Positions 31,736 through 42,060 are shown, counted from the first letter of the stretch. The stretch: 64,000 nt of DNA from Saposhnikovia divaricata (GCA_036435485.1 CM071600.1:53689546-53753545), one strand, 5' to 3'. Notes: a model not told the origin generated them from the sequence alone. Made by a program: numbers and translations.

Positions 31736-34700
31736 TGAATGCTCATATTTCTAGGAAGTTTAAGATGCCGACAATTAAGGCCTATGATGGAACGGGCGAT
31801 CCCGCAAATCATGTCAGAACATTCTCGAACGCACTGCTGCTGCAGCCTGCTAGTGATGCCTTAAAGTGTAGGGCGTTCCCTCAAACTCTGTCAGGCATGG
31901 CTCAAAGATGGTATAGCCGTCTACCTGCAAACTCGATCGGCTCTTTTAAGGAATTGAGCGCTGCCTTTATCAGCCAATTCATCAGTGGGAGAATTCATGA
32001 GAAAAGTTCTGCATCCCTTATGTATGTGGTGCAGGGAAAGAATGAGAACTTAAGGGATTATCTCAAGCGATTCACCAAAGAGACGTTGAATATCACCGAT
32101 CTGGAAAATAAGGTGGCCATGGTAGCCCTGGAACATGGAACCACTGACCTCTTCTTCAAAAGGTCTTTGGCAAAACACCCTCCTGAGAACATGGCCGAGC
32201 TCCAGAGAAGAGCCGATAAATATATTAAGGCTGAGGACAGCATTAAGAAGGAAACCACGGGAGGTAATGGAAAGGGATCTAATGATTCAAAGAAAAGAAA
32301 GTCAGAGCAAGAGTACGACGCTAGGGACAAGTATCCCCGGGCTGGCAAGGACTCCGAGTCATCACCCAAGAAGGGTTTTGGGCCAAGATTTTCTGATTAT
32401 GCAAGTTTGAACGCTCCTAGGAGCCAAATTTTGTTGGACATTGAGAAGGATAAGGACTTTCGCTGGCCTAAACTGCTCAGGGGTGACCCCGAAAAGAGAA
32501 ACAAAGATCTGTATTGTAGATTCCATAAGGATGTGGGGCATGACACAGATGACTGCAGACAGTTAAAGGATGAAATTGAATTTTTAATCCGGAAGGGAAA
32601 GTTAAACAAGTTCACCAAGGGTGAAGACCGTGGAACCCAGAAAAGGGATTATGATAGAAGAGACAATGATAGGAGGGATAACGATCGCGATCGTAACCCA
32701 CAGCCTCGAGGGCCGGTAATCAATATGATTTGGGGAGGACCAACAGCAGCCGGCACTACCCGAAACTCTCGAAAGGCTTATGCCAGAGAAGTGATGCACA
32801 TCACAGGAGAAGCCCCGAAGCGTGCTAAGACTGAGGCAGTGATTGGTTTTGATGATTCAGACCTTGAAGGGGTGAAATTCCCCCATGACGACCCGTTGGT
32901 CATAACTCCTGTAATTGGAAACTCGGAAGTGAAACGGGTCCTGATAGACAATGGAGCTTCTGTCGATATCTTGTTTCATGATGCTTTTGTGAGGATGGGG
33001 TATACTGACTCTCAACTAACCCCGACTAACATGCCGATCTACGGATTTAATGGAGTTGAGTCCAAGGTTGAAGGGATCATTCAGCTGCCCATGACAATAG
33101 GGCAAGAACCTAAGGAAGCCACCCAGATGCTGAACTTTCTAGTAATTAAGGCTGCCTCAACGTACAATGCAATCTTAGGGAGGACCGGACTTCATGCATT
33201 CAAGGCTGTTGCCTCTACTTATCATATGAAGGTCAAATTTCCAACCAGGAATGGTGTTGGGGAACAGAAAGGAGATCAGAAAATGGCCAGGAGTTGCTAC
33301 GTGGCTGCTTTGAGAGCTGATGGAACCGGGGGGCAGGTACTCCCGATTGAAGACATGGATGTCCGTGGTAATGATGAACACCGAGGAAAGCCAGCAGAGG
33401 ACTTAATACCTATCCCTCTGGAGCTAGGCGACCCTGAGAAGGTAACTTATATTGGAGCCTCTTTGAAAGAGCCCCTGAAGGGCAAGTTGATAGAGTTCTT
33501 TCAAAGGAATAGCGACGTTTTTGCTTGGACAGCAGCTGATATGCCAGGGATTGATCCCCAACTTATAACTCATAGATTGAATGTTGATCCTAATAGGAAG
33601 ACAATAAAGCAAAAGAAGAGAAACTTTGCTCCGGAAAGGCAAGAGGCCATTAAGCAAGAAGTAGATAAGCTCTTGGAAGCTGGTTTTATTGAAGAGATTC
33701 AGTTTCCCGAATGGTTAGCAAACCCGGTGATGGTCAAAAAAGCGAATGGGAAGTGGAGGATGTGTATAGACTTCACTGACCTAAATGATGCATGCCCAAA
33801 GGATTGTTTCCCCCTACCAAGGATTGACACCCTGATAGATGCCACAGCCGGACACGAGATGTTGAGTTTTATGGATGGTTTCAGTGGTTACAACCAAATT
33901 AAGATGCACAAGGATGACATCCCAAAGGTATCTTTCATTACTGATTTTGGTGTTTTCTGTTATCTTGTTATGGCTTTCGGTCTCAAGAATGCAGGAGCTA
34001 CCTATCAACGGTTGGTGAATAAGATATTCGCTCATCTAATTGGAAAAACCATGGAGGTCTATGTTGATGACATGTTAGTCAAGAGCTTACTCAAGGCTGA
34101 CCATATCGAGCACCTCAGAGAGGCATTCAAAGTGCTGAGGCACCACAAGATGATGTTGAATCCAGCCAAGTGTGCTTTTGGTGTTGGATCAGGAAAATTT
34201 TTGGGGTTGATGGTCTCGAAGAGGGGCATAGAGGCCAACCCTGATAAGATCAAAGCAATCTTGGACATGGAACCACCACGCTCTATACGAGATGTACAGA
34301 AACTAACTGGCCGAGTTGCGGCTCTAGGAAGATTCATCTCCAAGTCCGGAGACAAGTGTCTGCCTTTCTTCCAAACATTGAGGAAGGTAAAAAATCTTGA
34401 GTGGACCACAGAAAGCCAAGAGGCCTTTGAGCAATTGAAGAAATACATGACTGAAGCCCCGTTGTTGGCTAAACCTAGTCCTAGGGAGACTCTTTATTTG
34501 TACCTGGCGGTATCTGAACAAGCGTTGAGTGCTGTTCTTGTTAGAGAAGAGAAAAAGGTTCAGAAACCCGTATACTATGTGAGCAAGGTATTGCATGGGG
34601 CGGAGTTGAATTACTCTCCCATTGAGAAGTTTGCTTTGGCATTAGTTACTGCCTCGAGGAAGTTGCGACCATATTTCCAGGCACATAAGATCGAAGTCTT

Positions 34701-36654
34701 GACCGACCAACAGTTGAGAAGCATCTTGCGCCGCCCCAAAGCAAGTGGAAGATTGATCAAATGGGCAATTGAGCTCGGAGAATTTGAAATAACATACAGG
34801 CCTCGGACAGCCATCAAGGCTCAGGCATTGGTTGACTTCGTGGTTGAATGTACCATTAGCAACCAAGAAGTCGGGGGGCAAGAGATAATACCCAACCAAG
34901 GAAGTGAGAATAAAGATGAAAAACTTGTACCTGATCTGAAGGAGTATTGGGTGCTCTATTTTGATGGAGCATCAAAAACAAAGTCGAGTGGTGCAGGTTT
35001 AGTTTTGCAAAGCCCCGATGGGTTCACAGTTGAATATGCTTTGAAGTTGGACTTTCCAACAACCAACAATGAAGCTGAGTATGAAGCCTTGATAGCCGGT
35101 TTAGGCTTGGCCAAAATCATGAGAGTCAAAAATCTCAAAGTATGTGGAGATTCAAGATTGGTAGTTTCGCAAGTGAATGGTGAGTTTGAGGCCAAGGATG
35201 AAACTATGGCAAAATACCTCAGAGTCGTGAAAGCTGTTATGACTCAGTTTGAAGAGTGCTATGTGGAGCACATTCCTAGGGAAGAGAACGTTAAGGCCGA
35301 TGCCCTCTCTAAGTTCGCTTCTTCTGAGATAGAGAATTATGCAGGAAGTGTTTACTTTCAGGTCTTGAAGGCCCCGACCGTCAACTCTAAGTTGATAGCA
35401 CCGATCGATGTTGGAAGCTGTTGGATAGATCCTATTAAAGCTCACCTAGAAACTGGATGGCTCCCAGACAATGCCTTGGAGGCACGGAAGCTGTCTGTAA
35501 GAGCGTTGAGATATGCCTTGATTGAGGGCCTCCTTTACAAAAGATCGTTTGTCATCCCATATCTGAAGTGTTTAAGGCCCCAAGAGGCAAAGGAAGCATT
35601 GAAGGAAGTTCACGAAGGAATCTGTGGGCAACACTTGGGGGGCAGGTCCCTAGCTCACAAGATTACCCGTCTGGGATTCTACTGGCCAGAGATGCTAGCT
35701 GATGCGCAGGACTATGTCAAGAAGTGTGAGAGATGCCAGAAGCATGCTCCAATTGTAAGGCAGCCGCCCGAAATGTTAACCTCAATCAATTCTCCTATTC
35801 CATTTGCAATGTGGGGGATGGATATCCTTGGTCCATTCCCAGTAGCCTCGGCACAAAGGAAGTTTCTGATAGTGGCTATTGACTATTTCACTAAGTGGAT
35901 TGAGGCTAAACCCCTGGCCAAGATAACCACCAAACAAGTTGCCCAGTTCTTTTGGGAGAACGTAATTTGTAGGTATGGAATCCCACGAATCCTTGTGACG
36001 GACAATGGGACGCAGTTTAACAATGAAGAGTTCAAGAAATATTGTGAGGAAAATGCTATTGAGCTTCGCTTTACCTCAGTAGCTCATCCTCAAGCTAATG
36101 GACAAGCCGAGGTAGCCAATCGTATAATCCTTGATGGACTGAAGAAAAGGGTCGAACGCTCAAGAAACAATTGGGTGGACGAGTTACTGCCTATACTTTG
36201 GGCATATCGTACCACTTGTAAAGTGACAACAGGAGCGACCCCATTCTTACTAGCTTATGGAGCTGAGGCAGTTGTGCCCCTGGAGATCATGCAGGCGTCA
36301 CCTCGAGTTGAGGCATTTGAACAAGAAACCAATGAGGAAGGCATGAGACTTGCACTAGACCTAATTGATGAGGTTAGGGATGAAGCAAACGCCCGGAACG
36401 CAGAACATCAGAAGAGAGCATCCTTCCACTACAATCAAAGGGTTAAAGAGAGATTCTTTCGACAAGGTGACTTGGTGCTAAGGAAAGTAGAAGCCTCGGG
36501 AGTTGGTCAGAAGGGAAAACTAGCCCCGAATTGGGAAGGGCCGTATCGAGTCAAGAAGACGCTAGGGCGAGGGTCTTACAAACTGGAAACTTTGGACGGG
36601 GTTGAGGTGCCCCGGACTTGGCATGCATTGAACCTCAAGGTTTACTATGTTTAA
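31684..36654 (+). CDS. pol: Ty3/gypsy gag(core)-pol frame, copy 3
   Basis: 1656 codons, unbroken. Gag core about residues 28-140; knuckle CX2HX4HX4C at 278-291; protease with D422 in DNGAS; RT with YVDD at 793-796; a second RNase H with D1094 in YFDGAS; integrase HHCC finger, then D1380, D1440 and E1476, spacing DD35E. From PBS to protease it is about 95% identical at DNA level to copy 2 (by eye); from RT on the identity drops to about 86%, and to about 80% in integrase. ATG 31684 is only the first Met of the frame. Confidence 0.93.
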   Translation: MPLGDPDDPTPPFTEEVMNAHISRKFKMPTIKAYDGTGDPANHVRTFSNALLLQPASDALKCRAFPQTLSGMAQRWYSRLPANSIGSFKELSAAFISQFISGRIHEKSSASLMYVVQGKNENLRDYLKRFTKETLNITDLENKVAMVALEHGTTDLFFKRSLAKHPPENMAELQRRADKYIKAEDSIKKETTGGNGKGSNDSKKRKSEQEYDARDKYPRAGKDSESSPKKGFGPRFSDYASLNAPRSQILLDIEKDKDFRWPKLLRGDPEKRNKDLYCRFHKDVGHDTDDCRQLKDEIEFLIRKGKLNKFTKGEDRGTQKRDYDRRDNDRRDNDRDRNPQPRGPVINMIWGGPTAAGTTRNSRKAYAREVMHITGEAPKRAKTEAVIGFDDSDLEGVKFPHDDPLVITPVIGNSEVKRVLIDNGASVDILFHDAFVRMGYTDSQLTPTNMPIYGFNGVESKVEGIIQLPMTIGQEPKEATQMLNFLVIKAASTYNAILGRTGLHAFKAVASTYHMKVKFPTRNGVGEQKGDQKMARSCYVAALRADGTGGQVLPIEDMDVRGNDEHRGKPAEDLIPIPLELGDPEKVTYIGASLKEPLKGKLIEFFQRNSDVFAWTAADMPGIDPQLITHRLNVDPNRKTIKQKKRNFAPERQEAIKQEVDKLLEAGFIEEIQFPEWLANPVMVKKANGKWRMCIDFTDLNDACPKDCFPLPRIDTLIDATAGHEMLSFMDGFSGYNQIKMHKDDIPKVSFITDFGVFCYLVMAFGLKNAGATYQRLVNKIFAHLIGKTMEVYVDDMLVKSLLKADHIEHLREAFKVLRHHKMMLNPAKCAFGVGSGKFLGLMVSKRGIEANPDKIKAILDMEPPRSIRDVQKLTGRVAALGRFISKSGDKCLPFFQTLRKVKNLEWTTESQEAFEQLKKYMTEAPLLAKPSPRETLYLYLAVSEQALSAVLVREEKKVQKPVYYVSKVLHGAELNYSPIEKFALALVTASRKLRPYFQAHKIEVLTDQQLRSILRRPKASGRLIKWAIELGEFEITYRPRTAIKAQALVDFVVECTISNQEVGGQEIIPNQGSENKDEKLVPDLKEYWVLYFDGASKTKSSGAGLVLQSPDGFTVEYALKLDFPTTNNEAEYEALIAGLGLAKIMRVKNLKVCGDSRLVVSQVNGEFEAKDETMAKYLRVVKAVMTQFEECYVEHIPREENVKADALSKFASSEIENYAGSVYFQVLKAPTVNSKLIAPIDVGSCWIDPIKAHLETGWLPDNALEARKLSVRALRYALIEGLLYKRSFVIPYLKCLRPQEAKEALKEVHEGICGQHLGGRSLAHKITRLGFYWPEMLADAQDYVKKCERCQKHAPIVRQPPEMLTSINSPIPFAMWGMDILGPFPVASAQRKFLIVAIDYFTKWIEAKPLAKITTKQVAQFFWENVICRYGIPRILVTDNGTQFNNEEFKKYCEENAIELRFTSVAHPQANGQAEVANRIILDGLKKRVERSRNNWVDELLPILWAYRTTCKVTTGATPFLLAYGAEAVVPLEIMQASPRVEAFEQETNEEGMRLALDLIDEVRDEANARNAEHQKRASFHYNQRVKERFFRQGDLVLRKVEASGVGQKGKLAPNWEGPYRVKKTLGRGSYKLETLDGVEVPRTWHALNLKVYYV

Positions 36655-37034
36655 GCTCTCCTGAAAAGGACTTAGCTTTTTGCCTATGTAATAGAAGTAG
36701 AAATAAGGTCGATGAAACCATTCCAAGTTTTTAAACTTGAGATAGAAGAAGTAGAGTATCTATGTAAGGGCTGTGCCCATTTCTCCGTACTAATAAGACT
36801 ATTCTACATTTTCGCATAAGTTATGAGCATTACTTATTGACATATATGCATAAAATGCTAGACTACACATGCAAACATGGCTAAGTTGAGAAACATCAAG
36901 GACAATGGATTACGAATTAAAAAGTTATGCCCGAAGGCAGAATACATAAACAATTAGCTTATCAAGATAAGTTAACAAAAGAACAGAGTCATGCCCGAAG
37001 GCAAAGTACATAAATAGATATATAAAAAGAGCAA
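36655..37034. other. Convergent 3' region, copy 3
   Basis: 380 bases between facing stops of pol and the antisense gene; no gene. Contains a short repeat of the form TGCCCGAAGGCA(A/G)A near 36928 and 36990. Confidence 0.5.
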
Positions 37035-38743
37035 CTACTGAGTATCTCCAGTGTGCTCATCCTCTCCATCTCCGCCAAGATGAGCAGAAGGCTCTGGCTC
37101 CGGAATCCTCTCATCATCCTCCTGGTCCTCCTCCTGGGTATCCTGCACTGCCAAGGCCATAGGAGCATGAGGGCTAGGGAAATCTGAAACGTTAAGGATA
37201 CCAGGAAATCTCCTAGTAACCTCAGCAAGAGCTCCGTCCCATCCCTGAGTAAACTGATAAGGGAATAGAGAGTCGTCATGCTTCTCCATAAAGCCCACAT
37301 ACTCCTGGGAGGCAAGGTAGTCATCAATCAGGTCGTCCTTGCCCTTCCTAAGAAGGACATTTTCGGCCTGAGACTCTAAAAGCTCTTTCTCCCTCCTCTC
37401 TAAAGTAGCTCTGACAGAGGCCAGTTCATCCTCAGACTTATCATTCTTTGCCTTTTCAGTCTCATAGTTTGAACGCCATGTCTTAGCCTGGAATATGGCC
37501 CCCTGGAAGTTGGCATTAGCCTACAAAAGGTAAAGTTAGAACTACAATTCAAATAGCAGACAAGTACATAAGAAAGAAGGAAGTTAGGAGCTTACAGCAG
37601 AAAAAGCTTGAGATCCAGCACTTTCGGCTCCTTCAAGAGTGGAGCCGGATACATAATCTTTGAAGTCACCAGGAGTTATGGAATGATAGGACCAATCTAT
37701 GGCATGCCTGCTATCTCCAACGATGGAATCCTTCTTCTTAATACCCCAGTTTGGGCGCCAAGCGCTCCTGGAAGAGCCATCTGCCTCTTCAACATCGGCT
37801 ACATGAGGCCTCAAGTAGGCATCCGTGGCAGTTGGGGCTCGAGGATCCTTCCCTGAACGAGCCCTCTTCAGTCTAGCAGTGTCTCCATCTTCAGGCTCAT
37901 TAGTCTTGTTGATAAAAGCTGCAGCTGTAGTTACAAGATAAAAGACAAATAATGGGTATGAGACAATCATATTCAGGTAAAGGAATACAAAAAGAAAGAA
38001 AATTTACCCTTATTGGCCACCCGGGAAAGTCCCAAAGACTTAAGCTGGAACTCATCCAGGAGATCCCAAGCCATAGTAGCATAATTATCTTTGATGAGCT
38101 CTTTGTAGGCCTGGGTCTCTTCCTCGTTGAGCTCAATATCATTGGCACTGCCATCTACGACCTTACCAAAGGTACTACGGAAAATGCTGCCCCAATCTCC
38201 ACCTTCCCATATTAAATACATGAACTCCTTCTTCCATTTTGGGTTGGAGTCAGCAGAATTCTTAAATTGAAAAATTTTCCTAAAGAGAGCTACAGAAAGA
38301 GGGAAATTGTTCTTGAGGCAAAGTACCATGAAGCAATTGATCACCCTCCAAGAGTTGGGGGGAAGTTGGCAAGGGTTAATTCCTACATCTGCTAAGAGCC
38401 TAGGAATGAACTCATGAAAGGGGAATCGAACTCCTGCAACAATGGCACCCCTATAAACACAAAGTGCATTGGGGCGCCAATGGCAAGATCGATCCCCAGG
38501 GTCAGCTGGGACAAGTCTATAGGGTGGTTCTATTTTATACATCTTGTTATAATCATTGATTTTCTCTACATCGTGAAAGGTGTTACTATGATTAAAGGAA
38601 TCAAGGTGTGACAAGGATGGAAAATCTTCTTTACGATTTAAAATCATATCCTGTAAACTCATGAAGGGAGAACGAATAATGATACCTCTTTTGGAGGCTC
38701 CTTGCATTTTCTGGAAGCGAAGTGAAGCACGATCTTCAGCCAT
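37035..38743 (-). CDS. Spliced antisense gene of gypsy copy 3 (Transposase_28-like), intact
   Basis: Exons 38743-38008, 37924-37596 and 37520-37035, giving 516 residues. Intron 1 (38007-37925, GTAAAT..CTACAG) is phase 1 and 83 nt; it holds an in-frame stop, so splicing is needed. Intron 2 (37595-37521, GTAAGC..TTGTAG) is phase 0. Both fall at the same aligned positions as in copies 1 and 2. Conserved: CHWRPNALCVYRG, FPFHEFIPRLLADVG, LPPNSWRVINCFMVLC, GGDWGSIF, LFPYQFTQGW. Exon 3 begins with a Glu/Lys-rich coiled coil and ends in an acidic tail. The differences from copy 2 are mostly conservative, as expected of selection on the protein. Function unknown. Confidence 0.84.
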
Positions 38744-39070
38744 TTTTCTAAATCTTCAAAGAAAAGTTGTGATCTTCAAAGGAAATCTGCAAAGGATGAA
38801 GAAATTGTTAGAACAATCTTCAAATCTTCAAAGGAATTGAAGAACAAACCCAGAAAAAGGGTGATCTTCAAACTATAAAACTAGAAATTCTGGAAAATAC
38901 CTTGAGTATTCTTCGAATCTTCAACAACAACTGGAAAATTTCTGGAAAATTGCCAGAAATCCTTGAGCAGTCTTCAAAGCTTCAAAGGAAAGTTCTTAAA
39001 GAACTTTGGAACTTTTGAGAGAGTTTTTTAGAAACTTTTGTGATGAAAGTGAAAATGAAAGCCTTGGCCT

Positions 39071-39077
39071 TTATATA
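39071..39077 (-). promoter_or_regulatory. TATA box of the antisense gene, copy 3
   Basis: TATATAA on the minus strand, 328 bases before the ATG at 38743. AACCGG occurs twice just upstream (near 39100 and 39120), recalling the AACCGG before the TATA box in copies 1 and 2. Confidence 0.58.
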
Positions 39078-39419
39078 GACAAAAATCTAGGGCATCTCAA
39101 CCGGTTAGAAAGAATGTCAACCGGCTGTAACCTATTGGAAACCTTTGTGGGCCATCAACACAAATTGGACTCTAAAAGGCCCAACAAAGGCCCAAGTCCA
39201 GCTAAAATAATTAAAAAGGATCAAGGCCAGTCACGGCCCAACCAAGATTGATAAACCTAATTAAGGTTTTGATTTAAGGTCATTTTGACCCATGATAAAG
39301 GCCCAACCAAAACTTAAAAAAGTGTTGTAGGCCCAAACGATTTGAAAACCTAGGCCCAGCCCATGAAAATTAAAAGACAAGGCCCGTTAAAGTCCATAAT
39401 AAGACTTGGAGTTACCAAA

Positions 39420-40075
39420 AGGAAGCACGAGGTCGTGACAATCGATCTCGTTTTTTAGTACAATTACGAGCTCGACAAGGCGACCTGGAGAAATCAATCT
39501 GAGGTCGTAAGTAACCTTGAAAAATTGAGGTCGTTATAACGTGGCTTGAGATCGCAAATCTCAGGTCGAATTTGAACTGGGAAGTATGAAAAATCCCCAC
39601 GACCTGGAACCACTTTGAGGTCGTTCCACTCAAATTGAGGTCGATATAACGTGGCTTGAGATCGCAAATCTCAGGTCGAATGTGAACTGAAAAGTATGAA
39701 AAATCCCCACGACCTGGGGCCCATTTGAGGTCGTTCTTGTGTGGAGGTTGTACTACATCGAAGTCGTAAATTCCAGGTCGAAAATGAACTAGAAGACCTG
39801 TAAAACAGCCACGACCTGGCCCCCATTTGAGCTCGAAATTAAGCTCGAAAATACATGAGTTCTCCTCGAAATTTCCAGGTCGAAAATGACCTAGGAAACA
39901 AGAAAATTGGCTGCGACCTGGAGATAATTTGAGCTCGAAATTGAGCTCGAAAATACATGAGTTCTCCTCGAAATTTCCAGGTCGAAAATGACCTAGGAAA
40001 CAAGAAAATTGGCTGCGACCTGGAGGCAGTTTGAGCTCGAAATTGAGCTCGAATTTGGCCTGCAATTTTAAAAAA
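39420..40075. repeat. GAGGTCG/GAGCTCG tandem repeat array, copy 3
   Basis: Two kinds of unit, about 110-120 bp each: one around GAGATCGCAAATCTCAGGTC, the other around GAGCTCGAAAATACATGAGT with GACCTGG. Short inverted motifs (CGACCTGG, CCAGGTCG) recur. It takes the place of the TTCGACCAG array of copy 2 but has a different sequence. Confidence 0.85.
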
Positions 40076-40149
40076 AAAAATCTCTCGAAAATTCCAGAAA
40101 CGTGGAAAAATAATTTTACGCTCGATGCACAATCTAATATTCTCAAAAC

Positions 40150-40265
40150 TAGTGCCGTTTAGCGCCGTTTAGTGCCGCTTAGCGCCGTTTAATGCCGTTT
40201 AGCGTCGCTTAACATTGTTTTAGCGTCGTTTAAGGCTACTTAGTGCCGTTTAGCATCGTCTAACA
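40150..40265. repeat. GCCGTTTAG(C/T) short tandem array, copy 3
   Basis: About ten degenerate units of 10-11 bp (GCCGTTTAGC, GCCGCTTAGC and variants), just before the polypurine tract side. Confidence 0.8.
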
Positions 40266-40408
40266 TTCGTCGTAAATGCGTCGGTCGCTCCACGCTTTAC
40301 AAAAAAAGACGATACCCGTGAAACACTAGTGTACGAAGATATACCCTGACCCAAGTCTCGAAAAAAGCCGTTATAACTTCAAGGAAAGCCTGATCAGCTT
40401 TCCTAGAA

Positions 40409-40421
40409 GTTGGGGGGCAAA
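40409..40421 (+). other. Polypurine tract, copy 3
   Basis: GTTGGGGGGCAAA directly before the 3' LTR; identical to copy 2. Confidence 0.88.
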
Positions 40422-40821
40422 TGATATGGGATAAAAATAAGCCCTAAAGACACATTTAATGTTGCATTAATTAGACCTAGTATGGTCCAAACGTGGGGCC
40501 CACCGGGCGGCCCAAAAACCCTAATTAAATGTTAATTTCGTAATTAATATTAGGGGTAATAACCAGCTCAGCAATAAGAGTTGGATAAGGATATTATTTC
40601 CACCAGACTTAGCCACCAAGGCATCCAATTCAATATGGAAACTGATTCCTACAAGGAATAGATCTAGAACCTTCCTCAAAGACTTGTCTACCAAGTCTCC
40701 TATTCCTACCATAATTCTAAGGCTTCTCAGCCTATATAAAGGGCCTGACCCCTCACCTCAGAACTACGTTTTATTGGCTTGATTCTCTAATTACAGAGAT
40801 ACGTAGGCATTCTGTGAGGAC
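40422..40821 (+). repeat. 3' LTR of gypsy copy 3, truncated
   Basis: First 400 bp of the LTR; three mismatches to the 5' LTR by eye. It stops after GTGAGGAC, where the 5' LTR goes on CGTTTAAG, and passes straight into Helitron sequence ATGTGGGAAC. Confidence 0.93.
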
Positions 40822-41290
40822 ATGTGGGAACTTATTGGTTTAACTATTCTTTATATATGTATATGTGATCATGTAATTGTGAACATACATACATTTCTAC
40901 TTTTGTAAAGAAAGTTAGCCTAATATATATTTTAATGTTTCATATTTTTTACTGTGTTTTCTTCTATTTATTAGAATATATATAATATACTTTAGACATG
41001 TGGGAACTTATTGTAATTAAATGTAAGTTCTTCTTTTTTAAAAAGTTATTTTTGAATTGAAATTTTGATTGTTTGCTTTGTATATTTGTTTATTTTATAT
41101 AAAGAATAAAATTGTGATTTATCTTTCATCATGGTTTAATTATGGTTTTTTAGCTATTTTATCCTTATTTGTTAATTGTGTGTAAGTTTTCTGCTGGTGC
41201 AACTCATTTTCCTATAATAATAATAATAATTAATTAAGTTGATGATGAATTTTTTATTAATTTTATTCTTTATTAATTTACTTTAAATTT
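40822..41290 (-). mobile_element. Helitron-like element copy A, right part
   Basis: Aligns with 51411 onward of the Helitron-like copy at 50469 (ATGTGGGAACTTATTGGTTT, later AATTAATTAAGTTGATGATG). Compared with that copy about 420 bp (50989-51410) is missing at the gypsy junction. Confidence 0.6.
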
Positions 41291-41399
41291 TAGGGATAAG
41301 TTTAAAACTACCCATATAAACTATTAGATTTTTAAATATATACTACCAACCTTTCTAAAATTCTAAAAATACCGACCTTGTTTTCAAAATTCCAAAAAT

Positions 41400-42060
41400 A
41401 CTACCTTCCTCAGTTGCAACTTTTGCAACCTCATTTGCAAATGAGGTTGCAAGGCCCCGCCAGAGGCACTCATAATTGCTGAATTTGGGTTGCATGGCCC
41501 CGCAGGGGCACTCATAATTTGTGGATTTCTGATTTGCAACTTTCAGTTTTCAGTTGCAACTGAGGTTGCAAACGTTGCAACTGAGGTTGCAAACCGTAGT
41601 TGCAACTGAGGTTGCAAAAGTTGCAACTGAGGTTGCAAACCGCAGTTGCAAATGAGGTTGCAAAAGTTGCAACTGAGGTTGCAAAAGTTGCAACTGATGT
41701 TGCAACTGAGGTTGCAAAAGTTGCAACTGTTGCAACTGATGCAACTGTTGCAACTGATGTTGCAACTGAGGTTGCAAAAGTTGCAACTGTTGCAACTGAG
41801 GTTGCAAAAGTTGCAACTGTTGCAACCTCAGTTGCAACTGAGGTTGAAAAAGTTGCAACTGAGGTTGCAACTGAGGTTGCAAAAGTTGCAACTGAATACT
41901 GAAAGTTGCAAATCAGAAATCCACCAATTAAGAGTGCCCCTGGCGGGGCCTTGCAATCCAAATTCACCAATTATGAGTGCCCCTGCGGGGCCATGCAACC
42001 CAAATTCACCAATTATGAGTGCCTCTGGCGGGGCCTTGCAACCTCATTTGCAACTGAGAT
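41400..42060. repeat. GTTGCAAC palindromic array with inverted flanking arms
   Basis: Centre (41545-41895): many copies of GTTGCAACTGAG(GTTGCAAAA), about 12- and 21-bp periods. Arms: TTTGCAACTTTCAG near 41535 against CTGAAAGTTGCAAATCAG near 41900, then GGGGCACTCATAATT against AATTATGAGTGCCCC, and GGCCCCGCC against GGCGGGGCC. Frames through it encode only Leu/Gln- or Val/Ala/Thr-repeats and are not genes. No transposase seen; possibly a non-autonomous element. Confidence 0.8.

Larger units (their letters stand above)
30395..40821 (+). mobile_element. Ty3/gypsy (Tat-type) LTR retrotransposon, copy 3, related subfamily, 3' LTR truncated
   Basis: Same plan as copies 1 and 2 but on the plus strand: 5' LTR, primer-binding site, gag, pol, opposite-strand spliced gene, tandem repeats, polypurine tract, 3' LTR. 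The right LTR stops at 40821, lacking about 113 bp, and joins Helitron sequence from which about 420 bp is missing, so no right target duplication is left (left flank GTGTT). The shared 400 bp of LTR differ at three positions by eye. Gag has one frameshift. Confidence 0.95.

Noticed and set aside
34059..34448. 129-codon minus frame opposite RT in copy 3
   Set aside because: Shadow of conserved RT codons; no start context or independent conservation.
39412..40146. 244-codon minus frame
   Set aside because: Runs through the GAGGTCG/GAGCTCG repeats of gypsy copy 3; no domain, and no equivalent in copies 1 and 2.
41545..41895. CRISPR-like regular array
   Set aside because: No distinct spacers; units abut and vary, and the genome is a plant.
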